From positions 1 to 40,495 of the forward strand of contig JAAZKR010000194.1 of the NCBI GenBank assembly GCA_012799725.1: 40,495 bases of DNA. The letters are read 5' to 3'. Below, in pieces: positions 25,554-32,749 of the stretch (its first letter is position 1; the number at the start of each line of letters is the position of its first letter). This stretch comes from Oligosphaeraceae bacterium. GTDB taxonomy: Bacteria; Verrucomicrobiota; Lentisphaeria; Oligosphaerales; Oligosphaeraceae. Below the pieces are notes generated by a model that saw nothing but the letters and a program-made list of their open reading frames with translations, did not search any database and was not told where the DNA came from. The translations under genes were made by a program, and so were the position numbers.

Positions 25554-26759
25554 CTATTCGCCTTGCATGGCCTTGATGAAACCATCTTTGGCGGCTTGAA
25601 TAAATTTCTTGTCCAGGCAGAGCGAGAGTCGGAAGTAGCCGGGATAACCGAAGCCGGCGCCGGGCACAGCCAAAATACGCTGCTCCAGCAAGCGTTGTAC
25701 AAAGGCGATGTCATCCATACCTTCCGGTGCCTTGGGGAAGAAGTAAAAAGTACCGGCTGGCAACTGATACTGTATGCCGGCAACATCCAAAACTTCGGCC
25801 ATGAGACGGCGACGTTCGGCATAAACTTCGAATAGCGGCGCAGTCAGTTCGTCAGCCTTGGCAATGCAGGCGTTAATAATCTTTTGCCCCAAGCATGGCG
25901 CATTGACATAGCCTAAAACCCGATTACTGAAAACCAAGCCTGCCATGAGCTCACCGGCGTTCCGTATGGCCGGATTTGCCGCGACATAACCAATACGCTC
26001 ACCAGCTAAAGCTAGATTCTTCGAGAAAGAAGAGACTATGACAGAATGCTTGTAATGCGCAAATACTGAGGGAAGAGGACGTCCACTGAAGTTGAGGAAA
26101 CGATAGGGTTCATCCGAAACCAGATAGACAGGACGACCATACTTGCTGCTAGCCTCAGTCAGTAACTCAGCTAAAGCCTTGAGTTCATCTGCGCTGTAAA
26201 CCACGCCGCTGGGATTGTTGGGCGAATTGATGAGCAAGCAGCGGGTTTTGGAGCCTATGGCGGCTGCAATGGCCCCTAAATCCAGCTCAAAGCTGTCAGG
26301 CTTGGACTTGACCGGACGTAATACCCCACCATGATTGCCGCAATAAAAGCCGTATTCAACGAAATATGGTGCCGGACAGATGACCTCATCACCAGGCGAA
26401 AGTACGGTGTGGAAAAAACAATTAAGACCACCGGCAGCTCCGACAGTAAGAATGAGATTCTCAGCGTTGATGGTTATGCCTTGATCTTGGCTGAGCCAAG
26501 CAGCCAATGCAGCACGGGTCTCAGGATAACCGGCATTGGACATATAACTTAGACCACCCTCGCAAGAAACCTGACCGGCAAGATCACAGATGGCCTCAAC
26601 TATGGCAGCGGGAGGCGGCAAATCCGGATTGCCCAAGCTGAAATCATAGACGTTTTCAGCGCCGTAGCTTTGCTTGAGTTCGGCTCCAGCCTCGAACATG
26701 CGGCGTATCCAGGAAGAGCTTTGTTGAAAAGTGGCAATTTGTGGTGAGATCAAAGACAT
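25554..26759 (-). CDS. Class I/II pyridoxal-phosphate aminotransferase
   Basis: A 401-residue PLP aminotransferase. Landmarks are YDFSLGNPDLPPP (about 38-50), SPNNPSG (about 179-185), DEPYRFLNF with PLP-contacting Asp216, and SFSKNLALAGERIGY with Schiff-base Lys247. The N-terminal SSSWIRRMFEAG is typical of a bacterial subgroup annotated only as PLP-dependent aminotransferase, related to aspartate/alanine-type enzymes. The substrate cannot be set from sequence. There is no Shine-Dalgarno sequence: the start codon directly follows an AACTTTTAACTTT-type repeat (26763-26796 on the plus strand). About 125 bp further upstream lies a terminator-ended hairpin cluster, so attenuation of this gene is possible. 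Confidence 0.88.
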   Translation of the reverse strand: MSLISPQIATFQQSSSWIRRMFEAGAELKQSYGAENVYDFSLGNPDLPPPAAIVEAICDLAGQVSCEGGLSYMSNAGYPETRAALAAWLSQDQGITINAENLILTVGAAGGLNCFFHTVLSPGDEVICPAPYFVEYGFYCGNHGGVLRPVKSKPDSFELDLGAIAAAIGSKTRCLLINSPNNPSGVVYSADELKALAELLTEASSKYGRPVYLVSDEPYRFLNFSGRPLPSVFAHYKHSVIVSSFSKNLALAGERIGYVAANPAIRNAGELMAGLVFSNRVLGYVNAPCLGQKIINACIAKADELTAPLFEVYAERRRLMAEVLDVAGIQYQLPAGTFYFFPKAPEGMDDIAFVQRLLEQRILAVPGAGFGYPGYFRLSLCLDKKFIQAAKDGFIKAMQGE

Positions 26760-26762
26760 AGT

Positions 26763-26796
26763 AAAGTTAAAAGTTAGAGGTTGAAAGTTAAAAGTT
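26763..26796. repeat. AAAGTTAAAAGTT-type repeat at a start codon
   Basis: A degenerate repeat of the words AAAGTT and AGTTAAAAGTT, directly next to the aminotransferase start codon at 26759. It is followed by a small hairpin (AGCTG 26798-26802, CAGCT 26807-26811). A related heptad repeat abuts the start codon of the cyclase-like gene at 29163. Confidence 0.7.
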
Positions 26797-26884
26797 GAGC
26801 TGCATTCAGCTGTAGACTATAAATGCAGTAGACAAAGGTAGACCAGCCCGATTGTTTTTTAGCCCCCATATGTTGGACTTCATC

Positions 26885-26907
26885 TAAAAAGACCCTCTGC
26901 CTGAGGG
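26885..26907 (-). terminator. Rho-independent terminator closing the hairpin cluster
   Basis: On the minus strand CCCTC (26907-26903), loop AGGCA and GAGGG (26897-26893) are followed by TCTTTTTAG. It lies about 165 bp beyond the AAC(3)-like fusion gene's stop and about 125 bp before the aminotransferase start. It could end the upstream operon or act as the terminator of a regulated leader. Confidence 0.65.
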
Positions 26908-27001
26908 CTTTGCGCTGTAAGCGCTTAACTATGCTTAACCCCAGGCTTCAAAGCCTGGGGGAAGGGAGTCACACCCAACGACAGTGCCTTGCAAAGGCAC
27001 T
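26885..27001 (-). ncRNA. Hairpin-rich element with terminator, possible structured RNA or REP-like cluster
   Basis: Four successive inverted repeats fill 117 bp. In minus-strand order: AGTGCCTT/AAGGCACT (27001-26994 with 26990-26983), CCCCAGGCTT/AAGCCTGGGG (26960-26951 with 26948-26939, perfect), GCGCT/AGCGC (26924-26920 with 26916-26912), and the terminator stem at 26907-26893 with its T-run. A direct repeat GCTTAAC occurs at 26923 and 26933. The order stem-stem-stem-terminator in an intergenic region suits a small RNA or a riboswitch-like leader. A cluster of REP-like palindromes is the main alternative. I do not recognise a known RNA family. Confidence 0.4.
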
Positions 27002-27071
27002 CAATTAGACTTGTCGGATCAACCAGCTCGCTTTTTCCACCCGCCCTACAGCTGCTCGTTACCAGTTTTGC

Positions 27072-28511
27072 TTACATGTTATCAAGCAGATCACTGAAGT
27101 CTTGGACAGCTTGTTTCAGGTCACCGGGATAGACGGCGCCGCCGCCCAGCGTAAAGAAACCTGAAAAATGATGGCAGCGCAGTATAGAGATCAGTTCTTT
27201 GATTTCAGCATTGCCCCTAGCTAGGCGAGTTGAGCACAAGTTCCAGGTGGCATCGACAATATCGAGTTGTCCTATGTTCTTGATAAAGCGGCCAATACGC
27301 CAGGATTGCAGGAATGGTTTTTCGTTGGCGCGCACAAAATTGACGGGGTTAAAAACCGCACTACAGGCAAATTTGGCAGCTAGAGACACAAATCTTCGTT
27401 TGCACCCGGCACTGCCTTCAACACTGTTGCTCAGGGCGCTGTCAATGCGGTTTTCTGCCAAAGCGTCCAGCATCTCGGTATCATGCGGCAGCGGCATGAT
27501 CAGGCGTTTGATATCGGCAGCTTCGAGCAATGCAAGTATTTTCTCCGGATCGCCGGGAACAAATTCCAGGCGCAGAGCACTGATATTTATACCGGCAGCA
27601 CTAAATTCAGCTACTGCGGCTTGCAGTTTTTCAGGACTCAGGTTGATTATTGAACGTCCCTGCAAAAAGTCCAATTCTAAATATTTCAGGCCGCAACCAT
27701 GCAGCTTATCGATGATTTCCGGGACATAGTTTCCTGCCAATCTGGCCGAGGCAGCCAGTTTGAAGCTTTCCTGCTGTTCAATGCGATCTTGAAAAATTGC
27801 AGCGCGCTGCCTTACGCAATCGGCACAAGCCGGATTGTCACAGAGCACAAAGGCGGGGTCCTTTGCGCCTAATTCCTGACAGAGCTGCAACATCTCTTTA
27901 GCCTTGATAAGACGCAGGACAGCATTGCCCACGCGTGTGGCCTGCATAATGCCAGCTTGGCGAAAATACCGATCCAGTCCGATGAAGTCACGGTGCGGCC
28001 CCGGGAAAAACTTCCAGGTCTTACTGCGTGTTTTGCCATCGGGAGTACTGGCGCTTGCAGTTTTATCGCTGAGGTATGGCAATCTAAGCAGTGCTTCGGC
28101 ACTGTGAAGGCTGGTATTGCGGTCTTGGTCTACACCTAAAAGACAGACCAGACCACCTAGTTCGGCGATCTTGAGATAGGGACTGCCCTCACCGTGAACA
28201 GTTTCACATTGCCAGTGATCAGCGCAAATTTCTTTCGCTTTGAAACCTATGGCCGCAATATTGCCCAAAGGAACATCACTGAGTACGGCTTCGGGATGCT
28301 TTTTAACGACCTCAGTTAGTATGCCCAAAGCACCAAAGATAGGCACAATCAAGGTGCCTTTCTTACCAAGCACCTGCAAAAATGCATCAACAGCCGACTC
28401 AGGGCTGCAAGCCAAGTCACCCAGACTGAGAAATGAACTGTGCAGCAACACAATGTCGCCGGCACGGAGACCGGCCTGTCTTAAAGCAGAAACTAATTTG
28501 CGACTACTCAT
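27072..28511 (-). CDS. AAC(3)-like acyltransferase fused to a sugar-phosphate-isomerase-type TIM barrel
   Basis: A 479-residue two-domain protein. Residues 1-215 show the aminoglycoside N3-acetyltransferase (AAC(3)/YokD) fold: VLLHSSFLSLG, GTLIVPIFGALG, VPLGNIAAIGFKAKEI, GEGSPYLKIAELGGLVCLLGVD and NTSLHSAEALL, keeping the family His-x-x-Glu (136-139). A short segment with three Cys (224, 229, 232) links to residues 250-479, which read as a xylose-isomerase-like/AP-endonuclease-2-type TIM barrel (GLKYLELDFLQG, INISALRLEFVPG, IKRLIMPLP, GQLDIVDATWN, FSGFFTLGGG). Classic metal ligands are not all evident. It follows the cyclase-like gene by 22 bp. Coenzyme-A-dependent acylation of an amino-sugar-like metabolite is plausible; antibiotic resistance is not implied by the family alone. 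Confidence 0.75.
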   Translation of the reverse strand: MSSRKLVSALRQAGLRAGDIVLLHSSFLSLGDLACSPESAVDAFLQVLGKKGTLIVPIFGALGILTEVVKKHPEAVLSDVPLGNIAAIGFKAKEICADHWQCETVHGEGSPYLKIAELGGLVCLLGVDQDRNTSLHSAEALLRLPYLSDKTASASTPDGKTRSKTWKFFPGPHRDFIGLDRYFRQAGIMQATRVGNAVLRLIKAKEMLQLCQELGAKDPAFVLCDNPACADCVRQRAAIFQDRIEQQESFKLAASARLAGNYVPEIIDKLHGCGLKYLELDFLQGRSIINLSPEKLQAAVAEFSAAGINISALRLEFVPGDPEKILALLEAADIKRLIMPLPHDTEMLDALAENRIDSALSNSVEGSAGCKRRFVSLAAKFACSAVFNPVNFVRANEKPFLQSWRIGRFIKNIGQLDIVDATWNLCSTRLARGNAEIKELISILRCHHFSGFFTLGGGAVYPGDLKQAVQDFSDLLDNM

Positions 28512-28533
28512 AAGGAAAACCCTGAAAATAACC

Positions 28534-29163
28534 TCAATTATCCGGGATTTCAGCTAACAGCCGACAAGGAAACTGAGTGAGTTCGGGAAATTTTGGAAAA
28601 AGCACCGTGATCCAGATTGTTGTGTTAGGCAACTGATAAAGCTTGACTGGCTCGCAGACGGTGCAAACCCCAGCTTGAAAAAGACGCAGGAAAACCCCAT
28701 CAAGCGCTTGGCTCTCATAGACATCCGAAATCAGTAGCTGACAACCGCTCTGAATGATCCAAGCCACAGCATCTAAGCTGAGAAAGACCGAGCGGAGTTC
28801 TATCTGATCGGGGTCTTTTGCGCCAAGCGCATTGATGATGAGCGCGGGCGTGTCGGGGATTCTACCGCAGGCATTTTGCAGGTCTTCTGCGGTTACAGCA
28901 CCGGAACCTGATTCTCGTTGTAAGCGTATAAGAGTAGCAGGTTGGCGGTACAGCCGATCTATGGGATAATTGTCTGCACGCTGCCCATCGTCACACTCCC
29001 TAATATGACCAGGCAAGTCCAAATAGGTTCCCAGCATGGAATAACCCTGAAAATGATGCACAATGCCGGTATAGCAAGTATTAGCAGAGCGCAGAGGCAC
29101 TTCTTCAACCCGCTGCCTATAATGATCGCAAGTACTGAAATTTTTGCTGAGGTCAATGAGCAT
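28534..29163 (-). CDS. Cyclase/kynurenine-formamidase-family protein with altered metal motif
   Basis: A 209-residue protein resembling the PF04199 cyclase fold (kynurenine formamidase, isatin hydrolase). The family metal motif HxGTHxDxPxH appears here as MLGTYLDLPGH (residues 43-53): Asp49 and His53 remain, but the two earlier His are replaced. Other familiar parts are MLIDLSKNFS at the N-terminus, LIINALGAKD, FLSLDAVAWIIQSGCQLLISDV and the late LPNTTIWITVLFPKF. It is either a divergent or an inactive member. The ATG directly follows a heptad repeat and has no Shine-Dalgarno sequence. It is 22 bp upstream of the AAC(3)-like fusion and downstream of the EboB-like hydrolase on the same strand. 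Confidence 0.65.
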   Translation of the reverse strand: MLIDLSKNFSTCDHYRQRVEEVPLRSANTCYTGIVHHFQGYSMLGTYLDLPGHIRECDDGQRADNYPIDRLYRQPATLIRLQRESGSGAVTAEDLQNACGRIPDTPALIINALGAKDPDQIELRSVFLSLDAVAWIIQSGCQLLISDVYESQALDGVFLRLFQAGVCTVCEPVKLYQLPNTTIWITVLFPKFPELTQFPCRLLAEIPDN

Positions 29164-29184
29164 AAAAGTGAAAAGTGAAAAGTT
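29164..29184. repeat. Heptad repeat abutting a start codon
   Basis: Three consecutive heptads AAAAGTG, AAAAGTG, AAAAGTT begin at the base next to the cyclase-like gene's start codon (29163). This resembles the AAAAGTT-type repeat next to the aminotransferase start. Confidence 0.85.
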
Positions 29185-29189
29185 ATCGG

Positions 29190-29240
29190 AAATCTGCGTC
29201 CATCTGCATAATCTGCGGATAAAATGCGCTCGGAATCCTT
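29190..29240 (+). repeat. Dispersed ATCTGCG-type repeat, second extended copy
   Basis: ATCTGCGTCCATCTGCATAA runs into TCTGCGGATAAAATGCGCTC and GGAATCC, mirroring the copy at 25449-25490. It lies between the EboB-like and cyclase-like genes and so interrupts an otherwise operon-like run. Confidence 0.7.
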
Positions 29241-29257
29241 CTTAAACAGAGCCTGTA

Positions 29258-30058
29258 TTAGAGCTTAAATTTCGGGCTTTGTGAAAGAAAACTATATGGA
29301 TTGTCGAAGAAAATTCGTTGCAACTCTTTTTCGCCATGTCCGCGTCGGCGCATCTCAAATATGGCCTGATGCAAAGTAGCCGGATCTGATGGCCCCCAAT
29401 CGCCGGAAGCATCAACCATAAGCTTGGCCCCGGGATATTTTTCAATGATGTCAACTACGCGCGGCGGTGAATTCTTGGTTGTGGGATAAATGGTCATGGA
29501 AGCCCAATAACCGGCCTCAAGCACCATGTCCAGCGTGTGCTCTTCAATGTGGTCAAAGCAGACTTTTTCAGGCTTGATATCGCTGCGGTTTTTCAGGCTG
29601 TCAAGCATCATCTTGGTGCCTTTAAGCTTGTCGTTAAGATGCGGCGTATGAAGCCAGAGAAGCTGATCCATTTTGATGGCTAGATCAACTTGCTCCTCAA
29701 AGATAGTCAGCTCGTTGGGCGTATTGCGATTAAGCCCAATTTCGCCTATGCCGACAGCGTTGTCTTTAGCTAGAAAATCCGGTATGAATGAGATAACCTC
29801 ACGGGACAGCGCCAAGTCCTCAGCCTCTTTGGGATTCATGCAAATATAGCAGTAATGCTTGATCATGTATTGGGCGGCACGTTTAGGCTCGAATTCGGTG
29901 AGATGCGTGAAGTAATCGTGAAAAGCCTGAGCTGAAGTGCGGTCGTAACCGGCCCAGAAAGCCGGCTCACAGCAAGCTACCGTATGCATCTGTGCCATGC
30001 GCTCGTAATCCTGAGTGGTACGCGCAATCATGTGAATATGGGGTTCAATAACTCGCAT
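29258..30058 (-). CDS. TatD-family metal-dependent hydrolase, EboB-like
   Basis: A 266-residue amidohydrolase-fold protein. Putative metal motifs are EPHIHM (HxH at the N-terminus), GIGEIGLNRNT, LLWLHTPHL, FDHIEEHT and MVDASGDWGPSD. It differs from the DNase-type TatD (LDYHY is replaced by LNRNT). From memory of the family it resembles EboB, the TatD-like member of the eboABCDEF metabolite-transport/biosynthesis cluster of cyanobacteria and other bacteria, notably in EPHIHM, EPAFWAGYDR, KRAAQY and NPKEAEDLALSREVI. No eboA, C, D or F partner is in the window. The ATG has AGGA 8 nt upstream. It is divergent from the MoxR gene. Confidence 0.75.
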   Translation of the reverse strand: MRVIEPHIHMIARTTQDYERMAQMHTVACCEPAFWAGYDRTSAQAFHDYFTHLTEFEPKRAAQYMIKHYCYICMNPKEAEDLALSREVISFIPDFLAKDNAVGIGEIGLNRNTPNELTIFEEQVDLAIKMDQLLWLHTPHLNDKLKGTKMMLDSLKNRSDIKPEKVCFDHIEEHTLDMVLEAGYWASMTIYPTTKNSPPRVVDIIEKYPGAKLMVDASGDWGPSDPATLHQAIFEMRRRGHGEKELQRIFFDNPYSFLSQSPKFKL

Positions 30059-30193
30059 TGTCTGAGTCCTGTTTTATATTAAATGCTTCGCCGGCGAGCG
30101 GGAAGAACTGTTAAGTTATACCCTGAAACCGGTTTTTGCCAGTTAACGAGGCATGAAGGCACAGCAAGTCACCCTATATATACGAAGAAGATT

Positions 30194-31186
30194 ATGGAGA
30201 ATAAATTTGAAGTGGACGCGGTCCAAGCTATGGCAGCAATGTCAACAAGCTTGCGCAGCGAACTGAGCAAGGTGATCGTGGGGCAAGAAGAAGTGATAGA
30301 ACAGATTATCGCTACTATCTTCGCTGGTGGACATGCCCTGCTTACCGGCCTGCCCGGCCTGGGCAAAACCCTGCTAGTGAAAAGCATAGCTAAACTGATG
30401 TCCTTGAGCTTCAAGCGTATACAGTTTACACCCGACTTGATGCCCGCTGATATCTTCGGTACCGAAGTGATGCAAGTGGATAAACAAAGCGGCGAACGTA
30501 GTTTTCGCTTTATACACGGACCGCTATTCACTAATATATTGCTGGCCGATGAGATTAACCGTACCCCGCCTAAAACACAGTCAGCACTGCTGGAGGCCAT
30601 GGGCGAAGGACAAGTCAGTGCCGGCGGCAAAACCTATGTCTTGGAAGAACCGTTTTTTGTACTTGCCACACAGAATCCCATAGAGCTGGAAGGCACATAC
30701 CCCCTGCCGGAAGCACAGCTGGACCGCTTTTTGATGAATATAGTCATGGACTATCTGCCACTGGCTGAAGAAGAGCGCATGGTCAGGCAGACTACTGCAC
30801 CCGAGCAGGAAGAACTCAAGCCAGTGCTCAGTGCAGACGATATATTAGCGGCAAGACGCCTGGTACGCCAAGTGCCGGTATCAAGTAATGTGATCTCATA
30901 TGCCGTGCGGCTTTGTGCTGCTACCAGGCCGGGCAGCGAATCAGCAGGCACGCTGGTCAACGACATGGTCAAATGGGGAGCCGGATCAAGAGCCTCGCAA
31001 GCTCTGATTATGGCCGGCAAAGCTAGAGCACTGCTGCAAGGCAGGCGCAATGTCGCCTGCGAAGATGTGAGCGCCCTGCTGCTGCCAGTGTTGAGACATC
31101 GGGTGCTGCTTAATTTCAGGGCTGAAGCTGAAGGACTGAACGTAGAGGAAGTATTGCAGCAGGTGGCGGCGACGGTAAAAGAATGA
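30194..31186 (+). CDS. MoxR-family AAA+ ATPase
   Basis: A 330-residue chaperone-like ATPase. Walker A GLPGLGKT (52-59), Walker B LLADEINR (116-123), the sensor/arginine-finger segment TQNPIELEGTYPLPEAQLDRFLM and the MoxR lid domain are all present. MoxR ATPases usually act with von Willebrand A-domain and DUF58 proteins to insert metals or remodel complexes. Here the gene is flanked by unrelated, oppositely oriented genes, so it stands alone in this window. ATG at 30194 starts MENKFEVDAV; the frame is open 37 codons upstream but that part looks unlike protein and carries no ribosome site. Confidence 0.92.
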   Translation: MENKFEVDAVQAMAAMSTSLRSELSKVIVGQEEVIEQIIATIFAGGHALLTGLPGLGKTLLVKSIAKLMSLSFKRIQFTPDLMPADIFGTEVMQVDKQSGERSFRFIHGPLFTNILLADEINRTPPKTQSALLEAMGEGQVSAGGKTYVLEEPFFVLATQNPIELEGTYPLPEAQLDRFLMNIVMDYLPLAEEERMVRQTTAPEQEELKPVLSADDILAARRLVRQVPVSSNVISYAVRLCAATRPGSESAGTLVNDMVKWGAGSRASQALIMAGKARALLQGRRNVACEDVSALLLPVLRHRVLLNFRAEAEGLNVEEVLQQVAATVKE

Positions 31187-31306
31187 AGACATAGTTTAAA
31201 TTTCTGAACCGTCCTATAAGGTCCTAAGTGCAGGAAGACAAAGCGACCAGGATAGACCTATCGTTTTTTTTCACTACCCGAAGCGGCACACCTTAATTTA
31301 TCGGAA

Positions 31307-31326
31307 CATATGGCTGCCGCCATGTG
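31307..31326. repeat. Palindrome with CATGGC-type arms, 3' side of hom
   Basis: CATATGGC (31307-31314) pairs with GCCATGTG (31319-31326), with one G-U pair. It lies between the convergent moxR and hom genes and may help end transcription. A close relative lies at 32720-32734 on the other side of hom. Confidence 0.45.
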
Positions 31327-31367
31327 AAGATGTCGCCTTGATATAATTGAACCGCCAAGTTGCTTTT

Positions 31368-32672
31368 TCAGTCCAGGTCTTCGATGTGGAAGAGTACAGG
31401 TTCGCCCAACACGCATTTTTCCTGACTGATTTCGTTCAGCGCCATTCGCATATCCCGATTTTTAGCTTGGTGCGTCAATATAATCATGGGTACGCTGGCT
31501 TTTTCACCGATCTCCTCTTTTTGCGTAACTGAAGCGATACTGATTTTATATTTTCCCAATATGCCACTGATAATGGCCAGCATGCCGGGTTGATCTATGA
31601 CCTGCAAGCGCAGATAAAAGCGGGAGAGCAGCTCATCTTTGTTGATCAAGCCTTGATATTGTTTAAAAATCGGAAATGCCGGCAGTCGGTTTGAACAATT
31701 CCTGCGCAGATTCAAGGCCACATCGATAATATCGGCAAGCACGGCGCTTGAGGTAGCCTCGCGTCCAGCACCGCGGCCATAATACAAAGTGGTGCCCACA
31801 ATATCTCCGTTTACCCACACTGCGTTATAAACCCCATTGACATGGCCAAGCATGGAGCGCCTCGGAATCAAGGAGGGGTTTACGCTTAGCTGTATGCGCC
31901 CTGCCCGCTCTTTGATGATTGCCAGCAACTTGATCTTATAGCCCAGGCTGGCGGCATAATGAATATCGTTTAGGGTGACTTGTCGTATGCCATCGATATC
32001 GACATCATCGGCTGTAAACCATTGACCAAAGACTAAACTGGCCAATATAGCGGCCTTATGTGCCGTATCCACGCCATCCACATCCATGCTCGGATCAGCC
32101 TCTGCATAGCCGGCGGCTTGAGCCTCTTTGAGCACCTGCTCGAAATCACGGCTGTCCGATTCCATGACCGATAATATATAATTGCAGGTGCCATTAAGTA
32201 TGGCGTAAATTTCCTTGATGCGGTTACCAATTAGGCCTTCACGCAAAGCCTTGATGCAAGGAATGCCGCCGCCCGCGCTGGCCTCAAAATAAATTTCGCC
32301 GCCCTTCTCTTTCGCCAATGCGAAAAGCTGTTCGCCATGTGTAGCAAGCAGAGCCTTATTGGCGGTGACCACCGGCTTGCCCAACTTGAGCGCAGCCTCA
32401 ATAAACTGCTTGGCTGCACCAGTGCCGCCCACCAACTCAACCACTACCTCGACATCGGGAGAAGCGATCAGAGCCATGGCGTCAGTATCCAGCACTACTC
32501 CCTCAGGCAGGGTCACACCGCGATCGCTGACTATATCCAAGTCGGCAATCCGAGTGATAATAGGCAAAACCCCACAGCGCTTGGCAATCAGGTCGCCATT
32601 TTTCCCTATGCTGTCTACCAGGCCGGCACCAACTGTTCCAAAGCCAATAAGCCCTATCTTGATCTGCTGCAT
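31368..32672 (-). CDS. hom: Homoserine dehydrogenase
   Basis: Reduces aspartate semialdehyde to homoserine with NAD(P)H, at the branch to threonine, methionine and isoleucine. The 434-residue protein has the nucleotide-binding start IKIGLIGFGTVGAG, VVVELVGG, VVTANKALLA, the catalytic-domain signature GTCNYILSVMESD and AEADPSMDVDGVDTAHKAAILA, and a C-terminal ACT regulatory domain (about 350-425, VIDQPGMLAIISGILGKYKI), so feedback by threonine is likely. It is a monofunctional enzyme with no aspartokinase part. ATG at 32672 has AAGGA 6 nt upstream. thrB and thrC are not in this window. Confidence 0.95.
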   Translation of the reverse strand: MQQIKIGLIGFGTVGAGLVDSIGKNGDLIAKRCGVLPIITRIADLDIVSDRGVTLPEGVVLDTDAMALIASPDVEVVVELVGGTGAAKQFIEAALKLGKPVVTANKALLATHGEQLFALAKEKGGEIYFEASAGGGIPCIKALREGLIGNRIKEIYAILNGTCNYILSVMESDSRDFEQVLKEAQAAGYAEADPSMDVDGVDTAHKAAILASLVFGQWFTADDVDIDGIRQVTLNDIHYAASLGYKIKLLAIIKERAGRIQLSVNPSLIPRRSMLGHVNGVYNAVWVNGDIVGTTLYYGRGAGREATSSAVLADIIDVALNLRRNCSNRLPAFPIFKQYQGLINKDELLSRFYLRLQVIDQPGMLAIISGILGKYKISIASVTQKEEIGEKASVPMIILTHQAKNRDMRMALNEISQEKCVLGEPVLFHIEDLD

Positions 32673-32719
32673 GCTAATTCCTTGACATAATAAGTGAGCG
32701 GTTTTTGTGATGTAGTAAA

Positions 32720-32734
32720 CATGGCGCCGCCATG
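32720..32734 (-). terminator. Palindrome after panD, possible terminator
   Basis: CATGGC (32720-32725), loop GCC, GCCATG (32729-32734). It lies 16 bp beyond the panD stop on the minus strand and is followed by TTTAC. Its arms match those of the palindrome at 31307-31326. Confidence 0.4.
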
Positions 32735-32749
32735 CTTTGCCCTATAAGA

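Noticed and set aside
26885-27001. tRNA or SRP RNA in the hairpin cluster
   Set aside because: No anticodon/T-arm arrangement and no SRP tetraloop-type core is present.
27072-28511. Aminoglycoside-resistance gene
   Set aside because: The AAC(3)-like fold is shared by many metabolic acyltransferases. The TIM-barrel fusion and neighbours point to metabolism rather than resistance.
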